A program made the position numbers and the translations under genes. From assembly GCF_036227225.1 (NCBI RefSeq), contig NZ_CP109444.1:1550001-1614000 (forward strand): a stretch of DNA of 64,000 bases, given 5' to 3'. Below the pieces are notes generated by a model. The model saw nothing but the letters and a program-made list of their open reading frames with translations, was not told where the DNA came from and did no database searches. The stretch comes from Streptomyces sp. NBC_01478 (GTDB lineage: Bacteria > Actinomycetota > Actinomycetes > Streptomycetales > Streptomycetaceae). Within the stretch, counting starts at the first letter, position 1. Every line of letters starts with the position of its first letter. Shown here one piece after another: positions 58,953 to 64,000 of this stretch.

Positions 58953-60293
58953 TCAGGCGGACGGGTTGACGATCACCTCGGCCGTGTTGTTCGCGGTGTT
59001 CGTGTCGAAGGCGAGAGGCGTGCCGTTGTAGGCCCGGGTCGTGACGTGGCCCGTCGCGTCCGGGACGACCGTGTCGATGCGCAGTTGGAACGGGAAGCTG
59101 ACGTCCAGGTCCGGCTTGGCCCAGGTCGGCAGGGTGCAGGCGTAGTGGGCGATGGTCGGGTCGTCGCCGGCGGTGTGGGCGCCTTGGCAGGTCTTGGGCA
59201 TGGACGTGGCGACGGTGCCCTGCGGGGCGTAGAAGTCGATCGTGGTGATCGGATCGCCGGCGCTGATGTCACCGGCCCAGGCCGGTCCGTGGTTGACGAA
59301 GCGGAAGCCGGAGGTGACGGTGTCGCCGGCCGCGCCGCTCGCCTCGGTGCCGTAGACGGCGAAGTCGGCGGTGTTGTCCGCGGTGATGTGCCAGGAGCGG
59401 CTGTTGTCCGAGCTGTCGAGGTCGGTGACGTCGCCGAGCGGCTCGACGTCGTAGTCGAACCGGTCGTACAGCGCGTGGTCGGTGACGGCGAGCAGCAGCG
59501 GCTCGGGCAGCTCCACGGTGGCTCCGGGCGCGATCTCGGTGTCGAAGGAGCAGGTCACGGTGGTGAAGCCGGTGCCGTTGACGTCCGGTCCCGTGTAGGT
59601 GCACTGCGGGTAGCGGGTGGTGACGTCGAGGCCGTATGTCGCCCACATGCTCACGCTGAAGCCGTGCGCGGTCTCGTTGCCGGTGTTGGTGACCGAGTAC
59701 GGCACGGTGAGGCTGGTGTCGGGTGCGACGCCGGTGGCGTCCTGCGGGGCAGGGATTCCGAGGTCCACGCCGGAGCCGAGGGTGACGGTGGTGTCGTCGC
59801 TCCGCGTGGCGACGAGCGTGCCGTCGGGGCCGCCGGTGGCCTCGGCGGAGTACGTGACCGTGCCCTGCGCTCCGACGGCGGCGCCGGCGACGGCCCGCAC
59901 CTGCAACCGCACCTGCGGGCTGTAGCGGACCGGCACGTCCCCGGTGTCGCACACGGCGACGGCGCCGGTGGCGTCCGGCGTGCAGTTGTCGGGCCAGGCC
60001 ACCTCGGCGACCCCCGCGAGCCCGGAGGCGTCGACGGTCAGCCGTCCGTCGGTCACGGCGAAGGTGTCGTTGCTGTGCGTCAGGCCCAGCACCAGCGGCC
60101 GGTACTGCGCCGTGCCGCCGTCCGGGGCGACGGTCGCCGCCACGTCGTACGGCGACTGGATCGCCAGCGCATCGGTCTGCGGTACGTCGGCGGCGACCGC
60201 CGCCCCGCTCCCGAGACCCGCGAGGAGCAACGCCCCCACGGCTCCGGCACAGGCCCCGCGACGCAGCACGCGTCCGACGGAGACAGAACTCAT
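58953..60293 (-). CDS. Secreted beta-sandwich repeat protein (DUF11/CARDB-like)
   Basis: A 446-residue exported protein. The signal peptide spans residues 1-35 with a basic start and hydrophobic core (RRGACAGAVGALLLAGLGSGAAVA). The mature part has three Ig-like segments with the patterns VPYSVTNTGNETAHGFSVSMW, FRFVNHGPAWAGDIS and TANNTAEVIVNP, typical of DUF11/CARDB adhesion-type domains. A few Cys pairs may be bridged. No membrane anchor or LPXTG is seen. ATG at 60293 follows GGGGGA. Function unknown. Confidence 0.78.
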   Translation of the reverse strand: MSSVSVGRVLRRGACAGAVGALLLAGLGSGAAVAADVPQTDALAIQSPYDVAATVAPDGGTAQYRPLVLGLTHSNDTFAVTDGRLTVDASGLAGVAEVAWPDNCTPDATGAVAVCDTGDVPVRYSPQVRLQVRAVAGAAVGAQGTVTYSAEATGGPDGTLVATRSDDTTVTLGSGVDLGIPAPQDATGVAPDTSLTVPYSVTNTGNETAHGFSVSMWATYGLDVTTRYPQCTYTGPDVNGTGFTTVTCSFDTEIAPGATVELPEPLLLAVTDHALYDRFDYDVEPLGDVTDLDSSDNSRSWHITADNTADFAVYGTEASGAAGDTVTSGFRFVNHGPAWAGDISAGDPITTIDFYAPQGTVATSMPKTCQGAHTAGDDPTIAHYACTLPTWAKPDLDVSFPFQLRIDTVVPDATGHVTTRAYNGTPLAFDTNTANNTAEVIVNPSA

Positions 60294-60557
60294 GAAATCC
60301 CCCACTTGGGACAGCGGAAACCCCGGCAACTGATCGGTGCCGGGCGCGAGTTGGACGGGGTGGCGGGACGGAAGGTTGTAGGAGGGGCGCGTGCGGCGGG
60401 AGGTTCTTACCGTCTTCTTGCACAGCGCCGGACCGGGCGGCCCGTCGGGCCGGACACGGCAGCCGGTCAGGATTGAAGAAGCCCCCGCCCCCTCCCTCGC
60501 CCTAGCCTGAATTCACCGGCGAAATCCGTCGGACCACGCTTCACGGAGGAGCTCGTC
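60294..60557. other. 264-bp divergent intergenic region
   Basis: It holds the promoters of the secreted-protein gene and of the VOC gene. The VOC start has a clear GGAGG at about 60545. I see no gene and no strong repeat. Confidence 0.5.
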
Positions 60558-60908
60558 ATGACCGACGGACTGAACACGATCATCTACCCCGTCAAGGACC
60601 TCGACGCCTCGAAGGCCCTGTTCGGCGCCCTGCTGGGGGTCGAGCCGTACGCGGACGAGCCGTACTACGTCGGCTACAAGGCCGCCGGGCAGGACGTCGG
60701 TCTCGACCCGAACGGGCACGCCAAGGGCATGACCGGACCGGTGCCGTACTGGACCGTGGACGACATCCGGACACGGCTCGCGGCGATGGTGGAGGCGGGG
60801 GCCGAGCTGGTCCAGGACGTCCAGGACGTCGGCGGCGGCAAGCTCATCGCGTTCGTGAAGGACGCGGACGGGAACTTCGTCGGGCTCACCCAGAATCCGG
60901 CCGCCTGA
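60558..60908 (+). CDS. VOC/glyoxalase-like protein
   Basis: A 116-residue VOC-fold protein: MTDGLNTIIYPVKDLDASKALFGALLG, then YYVGYKAAGQDVGLDPNG, TVDDIRTRLAAMVEAGAELVQDVQDVGGGKLIAFVKDADGNFVGL. The usual first His and final Glu of metal-binding members are replaced (Ile/Tyr and Gly), so it may bind a ligand without metal. It stands 94 bp before a marR gene on the same strand. Confidence 0.8.
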   Translation: MTDGLNTIIYPVKDLDASKALFGALLGVEPYADEPYYVGYKAAGQDVGLDPNGHAKGMTGPVPYWTVDDIRTRLAAMVEAGAELVQDVQDVGGGKLIAFVKDADGNFVGLTQNPAA

Positions 60909-60945
60909 CACCGGGCCCGGCCCGTTCCACTCCACCCGGGCTACT

Positions 60946-60955
60946 TGCACGTGCA
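60946..60955. promoter_or_regulatory. Palindrome before marR
   Basis: TGCACGTGCA is a perfect 10-bp palindrome, followed 6 bp later by TGCGCA. ACTTGCACGTGCACT is close to MarR-type operators. TACCGT at 60991-60996 lies 6 nt before the ATG, consistent with a leaderless promoter whose -35 region adjoins this site. Confidence 0.45.
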
Positions 60956-61002
60956 CTAGTTGCGCACTCAATAAATGGCCGGATCGGTGTTACCGTGCGG
61001 GT

Positions 61003-61404
61003 ATGGCAGTGAAGTCGGCCGATGCCCGGCAGCTAGAGGAACAGTGGCGGGACATCCTGTCCGTGCACGCGCGCACGATGTGCGAGATCGACCGTGTGCT
61101 GCACCCGCACGGCCTGGGCGCGAGCGACTTCGAGGTGCTCGACATGCTCGCGGCCGAGGCGCCCGGGGAGGGCGACCAGTGCCGGGTGCAGAACCTGGTC
61201 GGGCGGGTCCATCTCAGCCAGAGCGCGCTCTCCCGTCTCATCGGGCGGCTCGAGAAGGACGGCCTCGTCGAACGCTCCATGTGCGTCGAGGACCGACGCG
61301 GGGTGTGGGTCGCGCTCACCCGCAAGGGCCGCGACCTGCACGCGGAGGTGCTCCCGCTCCAACGGGGCGTACTGGCACGGATGTTGGACGACGCACCGGC
61401 CTAG
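61003..61404 (+). CDS. MarR-family regulator
   Basis: A 133-residue MarR protein with winged helix SDFEVLDMLAAEAPGEGDQCRVQNLVGRVHLSQSALSRLIGRLEKDGLVERSMC and wing EDRRGVWVALTRKG. Cys28, Cys60 and Cys94 could give redox sensitivity, though this is a guess. No ribosome-binding site; probably leaderless. Its TAG stop overlaps the stop of the convergent pqqB gene in the shared CTAG. Confidence 0.88.
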   Translation: MAVKSADARQLEEQWRDILSVHARTMCEIDRVLHPHGLGASDFEVLDMLAAEAPGEGDQCRVQNLVGRVHLSQSALSRLIGRLEKDGLVERSMCVEDRRGVWVALTRKGRDLHAEVLPLQRGVLARMLDDAPA

Positions 61405-62273
61405 CCACCCACCACGAACTCGGCCCCGTCCAGGAGCACGTCGACCCCGGCCCCGTTCACCCGCGCCCGCGCCGCCGAGCCGGGGTCGAGCAGCGGGTTC
61501 GTGTGGTGGAGGTGCGTGTAGATCCGGCGGACGCCGGGGTGGCGGGCGAGTGCGGTGAGGCTGCCGCGGGCACCCGCGACCGGGAGGTGTCCCCTGGTCG
61601 ACCGGTCGGTGCTCGTCTCGTCCGCCGTGAAAACGGTGCCGCCCAGCACGGCACAGTCGGCCTCCGCCAGCAGGTCGTCGAAGGTGTCCGTCCAGGCGGT
61701 GACACAGGGCGCGTAGACAAGGACCCCGCCACTCGCCAGGTCCTCGACGCGGTACGCCGTCACCCAGCGGTCGTCCGACGGGCGGGGCGGCAGATACACC
61801 GGAGCCTCCGCGGCCATCGGGTGGGCCGTGACGACAAGGCCCCCGGCCAGGACGAACCCGCCCTCGGCGAGGCTGTCGGACCACTCCCAGGGAGCGTGCC
61901 GGTCGAGGACGGCCCGGACCGGGGTGAGCGCGGCGAGGACGGGCCGCGGGGCGTACACCTTGAGGCCCGCCGCCCCGCGGAGCGCGGCCAGGCCCGTCAC
62001 ATGGTCGGCCTCGGCGTCGGTGAGGAGCACGCCGCGCACGGGGGTCTCGCGCGGGCCGGGGCCCGGCCAGAGCGCGGGGCCGGCGGTGAGCTGGGTGCGG
62101 ATGTCGGGCGAGGCGTTGAGCAGCCACCAGTCGCGCGCGTTGCCGGTGACGGCCACGCACTCCTGCGTGCGCGAGGGCAGTTTCCCGTCACGGGCGGCGG
62201 CGCACAGCGCGCAGGCGCAGTTCCACTGCGGGAAACCGCCACCGGCGGCGGTACCGAGCAGGACGACCCTCAC
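61401..62273 (-). CDS. pqqB: PqqB-like metallo-beta-lactamase-fold protein
   Basis: A 290-residue protein matching PqqB: N-terminal VVLLGTAAGGGFPQWNCACALC with the Cys triad, then TDAEADHVTGLAALRG and a C-terminal YTHLHHTNPLLDPGS. PqqB is an MBL-fold hydroxylase in pyrroloquinoline quinone synthesis. GTG at 62273 follows GGGGGCG; the frame begins 9 codons earlier. No pqqA, C, D or E is visible in the window, so this may belong to a split pqq locus or act in another pathway. Confidence 0.85.
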   Translation of the reverse strand: MRVVLLGTAAGGGFPQWNCACALCAAARDGKLPSRTQECVAVTGNARDWWLLNASPDIRTQLTAGPALWPGPGPRETPVRGVLLTDAEADHVTGLAALRGAAGLKVYAPRPVLAALTPVRAVLDRHAPWEWSDSLAEGGFVLAGGLVVTAHPMAAEAPVYLPPRPSDDRWVTAYRVEDLASGGVLVYAPCVTAWTDTFDDLLAEADCAVLGGTVFTADETSTDRSTRGHLPVAGARGSLTALARHPGVRRIYTHLHHTNPLLDPGSAARARVNGAGVDVLLDGAEFVVGG

Positions 62274-62436
62274 GACGATCGCGCCCCCTTGCACACTCAC
62301 CGGACTCGCGGACTGACCGGACTCACCGAATCTCCCCGAGGGATCTTTCCTCCGAAACAGGCCGGACTACCCCACCGCAGGGGGCAGTTCCGGCCGATCT
62401 CCGGCAGGACGGCTGACGGCCACCGCCGCGCTTGCC

Positions 62437-63285
62437 TCAGCGCAGCAGATCCCGTACGGCCGCGAAGGCCGCGTCGACCGTCGCCGGGTCGGCGCCCGGG
62501 CGGGCGAGCGCGCTCATCGGGATCGGGGTGACGGAGGGCAGGCCGTCGTAGGGGGTCAGCCCGTCCGGAGCCGTGCCGACCGCGGCGAGCAGGGCGACGC
62601 CCTGTCCGGTGCGGGCGATGTCGAGGACGCCGGCGAGATAGCCGGCGTCGCCGACGACCGCGGCGGGTACGCCGTGCGCGGCCAGGGTGGAGATGGCGCG
62701 GCGGCGGATCGCGCACGGGTCCTCGATGGCGACGAGCGGGACCGGCGCGGGCGCCGCCGGGGGCTGCCAGCCGGGCGTGGCGTGCCAGGTGAGCGGGAGG
62801 CCGCCGACCGGTGTGCCCTCGGTGGCGGCGGCCTCGGTGACGTACACCGCGACGTCCACGCTGCCGCGTTCCACGGCCTCGACGAGCCGGGCCGAGCGGT
62901 CGATGCGGAAGCGGACCCGGCAGCCGGGCCGCACCTCCTGGACGGCCGCGGTCAGCCGTGGCAGAAACTGGTCGGCCGCGTGTTCGGTGGAGCCGATGGT
63001 GACGGTGTCGCCCTCCACGTCCAGCAGGGTGCGTACGGCCTCGTCGTGCACGGCGAGGATGCGCCGGGCCTGTTCGAGGAGGAGCCGTCCTTCGGGGGTG
63101 AACCGGGTGCCCCGCCCCTCCCGCTCGACGATCGGCAGGCCCAGTGTCTTCTCCAGTCTGCGCACATGCTGGCTGACCGCGGACTGGCTCAGGGCGAGGG
63201 CCCGGGCCGCCCGGTGGAAGCCGCCGCAGTCGGCGATCGTGGTCAGGCTGCGCAGGGCCACGATGTCGAGGACAGGTTGGGGCAT
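62437..63285 (-). CDS. LysR-family regulator
   Basis: A 282-residue LysR-type regulator: VLDIVALRSLTTIADCGGFHRAARALALSQSAVSQHVRRLEKTLGLPIVERE, and an effector domain with DTVTIGSTEHAADQFLPRLTAAVQEVRPGCRV. ATG at 63285 was chosen; an earlier in-frame codon extends 9 residues. It is divergent from a cysteine-rich leader ORF and a hydrolase gene, so a role in sulfur-source control is plausible. Confidence 0.9.
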   Translation of the reverse strand: MPQPVLDIVALRSLTTIADCGGFHRAARALALSQSAVSQHVRRLEKTLGLPIVEREGRGTRFTPEGRLLLEQARRILAVHDEAVRTLLDVEGDTVTIGSTEHAADQFLPRLTAAVQEVRPGCRVRFRIDRSARLVEAVERGSVDVAVYVTEAAATEGTPVGGLPLTWHATPGWQPPAAPAPVPLVAIEDPCAIRRRAISTLAAHGVPAAVVGDAGYLAGVLDIARTGQGVALLAAVGTAPDGLTPYDGLPSVTPIPMSALARPGADPATVDAAFAAVRDLLR

Positions 63286-63327
63286 GCCGGTGACGGTAGC
63301 CGTTTCCCGCACCGATCGCGATAACTG

Positions 63328-63339
63328 ATCGATTTCGAT
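63328..63339. promoter_or_regulatory. LysR operator candidate
   Basis: ATCGA-TT-TCGAT is a perfect inverted repeat 42 bp before the lysR start and about 50 bp before the leader ORF, inside an unusually A/T-rich stretch (63320-63352). It is the best candidate for the LysR binding site. Confidence 0.45.
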
Positions 63340-63388
63340 GCGGAATCATCGTTGGACGTGATCGGTCGTGGCCGGTCATGATGGGCGC

Positions 63389-63475
63389 ATGCTGCACACG
63401 ACCGCTTTCGCTGCCTTTCTGACGCAGCGCCGAGTCATCGACTTCGGCGTGGCGTGCAGCGCGCGTTGTCGTTGA
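63389..63475 (+). CDS. Cysteine-responsive type leader peptide (28 aa)
   Basis: A 28-codon ORF encoding a peptide that ends QRRVIDFGVACSARCR. The RRxIDxxxVxSAxCR ending is the hallmark of short leader peptides placed before sulfur-assimilation genes in Streptomyces. Cys at residues 23 and 27 allow ribosome stalling when cysteine is scarce. CATGAT (63377-63382) lies 7 nt before the ATG, suggesting a leaderless start, as for Cys-rich attenuator ORFs of mycobacteria. The hydrolase gene starts 148 bp after it. Confidence 0.7.
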   Translation: MLHTTAFAAFLTQRRVIDFGVACSARCR

Positions 63476-63623
63476 CCGATCGCCGCTCTCCGGCACCCTT
63501 CCCGAGTTCTCGCTGATCACGTCCGCCCTGCGCACTGACACGTGACGGCGGCTCCGGCCTGCACTCTTTCTCCCCCTTCGTTCGATTCCCCTCCCCTTGC
63601 CCCTCGTTGGGAGCTGTCACCCC

Positions 63624-64000
63624 ATGCCCTCTTCCTCCGTCTCGTCCTGGGACGAACCCGAAGGCCTCGCCGCGCGCGGCACGTTGATCGTGCTGGCCGG
63701 GCGGGGCGAACACGGCGGTGTCTACGAGCGGTTCGGCCGCCGGCTCGGCTTCGACGCCTACCGCGTCCGCGCCCTCGGTGACCCGACCGCCGACCCCGCC
63801 GTACTGGAGCAGGCCGCCAAACTGCTCGCCGACGAGTCGCTGCCCGGCCCGAAGGTGCTGGTCGGCTCGGACACCGGCGCGCGCTACGCCCTTCAGCTCG
63901 CCGCCGAGCAGACCGCGGGCGTCGACGCGCTGATCCTCGCCGGGCTGCCCACCGGGGCCTGGACTGCGGGCAGTTGGGAGGAGGAGGCCGCGGCGCGCAC
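63624..64000 (+). CDS. Alpha/beta-hydrolase-fold protein, 5' part only
   Basis: The frame is open from ATG 63624 to the window end, about 125 residues: MPSSSVSSWDEPEGLAARGT, LIVLAGRGEHGGVYERFGRRLG, then KVLVGSDTGARYALQLAAEQ. LAGRGEHGG is an oxyanion-type loop. At the nucleophile elbow the motif is GSDTG, which places Asp, not Ser, at the nucleophile position. GGGAG lies about 10 nt before the ATG. The leader peptide upstream suggests it belongs to a sulfur-related operon, but the rest is outside the window. Confidence 0.7.
   Translation, partial: MPSSSVSSWDEPEGLAARGTLIVLAGRGEHGGVYERFGRRLGFDAYRVRALGDPTADPAVLEQAAKLLADESLPGPKVLVGSDTGARYALQLAAEQTAGVDALILAGLPTGAWTAGSWEEEAAAR

Noticed and set aside
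1..64000. CRISPR arrays, tRNA or rRNA genes, insertion sequences, prophage or integrase genes
   Set aside because: None seen on either strand. The only repeats are short regulatory ones and the two dispersed intergenic elements.

Overview
The window is 64 kb of very GC-rich DNA from an actinomycete, almost certainly a Streptomyces. The signs are a strong G/C third-position bias, frequent GTG starts, many ATGA/GTGA gene overlaps, twin-arginine exported proteins, many small regulators of the MarR, PadR, XRE, GntR and LacI types, and a HelR/rifamycin glycosyltransferase pair. No rRNA, tRNA, CRISPR, insertion sequence, prophage or PKS/NRPS gene was seen. The content is that of an accessory chromosomal region: resistance, transport, catabolism and regulation.

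Region by region. 1-2.4 kb: tail of an NTF2-like gene, a serine hydrolase and a HutC-type GntR regulator. 2.4-6.1 kb: a rifamycin-resistance module read leftward from a perfect rifamycin-associated element (RAE, 6048-6066), consisting of a rifamycin glycosyltransferase and HelR. 6.2-7.8 kb: an ECF42 sigma factor with its DGPF partner. 8.1-15.7 kb: an MFS exporter behind a structured leader that contains a tiny ORF, a cyanase, two alpha/beta hydrolases, a methyltransferase/PadR pair, and a secreted repeat protein. 16-28 kb: a divergent, tightly coupled catabolic cluster of 12 genes (ring hydroxylase, extradiol dioxygenase, decarboxylase-type amidohydrolase, two FAH-fold enzymes, BBE-type oxidase, HisD-like dehydrogenase, SDRs and a NodD-like LysR) whose substrate I cannot assign. 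28-33.5 kb: a long FAD monooxygenase and a quinone-oxidoreductase-like gene divergent from a MarR, then an alcohol dehydrogenase divergent from an XRE regulator.

33.5-35.8 kb: a second ECF42 locus, with the same promoter architecture as the first. 35.9-39.6 kb: an MFS/VOC/SDR operon and a methyltransferase. 39.6-44.8 kb: a short Rho paralogue, a D-Ala-D-Ala carboxypeptidase and two polyprenol-phosphomannose mannosyltransferases. 44.9-50.7 kb: an amide/aspartate utilisation run (glutaminase, aspartase, asparaginase, amino-acid permease, FCD regulator). 50.8-53.1 kb: uppP, then a crcB-DUF190-crcB fluoride-export operon headed by a divergent fluoride riboswitch. 53-64 kb: an SMP-30-like protein, a YihY-like membrane protein, an ArsR-type regulator, a GH42 beta-galactosidase with a divergent LacI repressor, a secreted repeat protein, a VOC protein, a MarR, an orphan pqqB, and a LysR regulator divergent from a cysteine-rich leader peptide and a truncated hydrolase gene.

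The most rewarding items are the RAE-rgt-helR module, the divergent fluoride riboswitch with compensatory changes, the paired ECF42 promoters, the uORF plus nested hairpins before the MFS gene, the sulfur-type leader peptide, and the unassigned catabolic cluster. All functions are read from sequence patterns alone; no database search was run.
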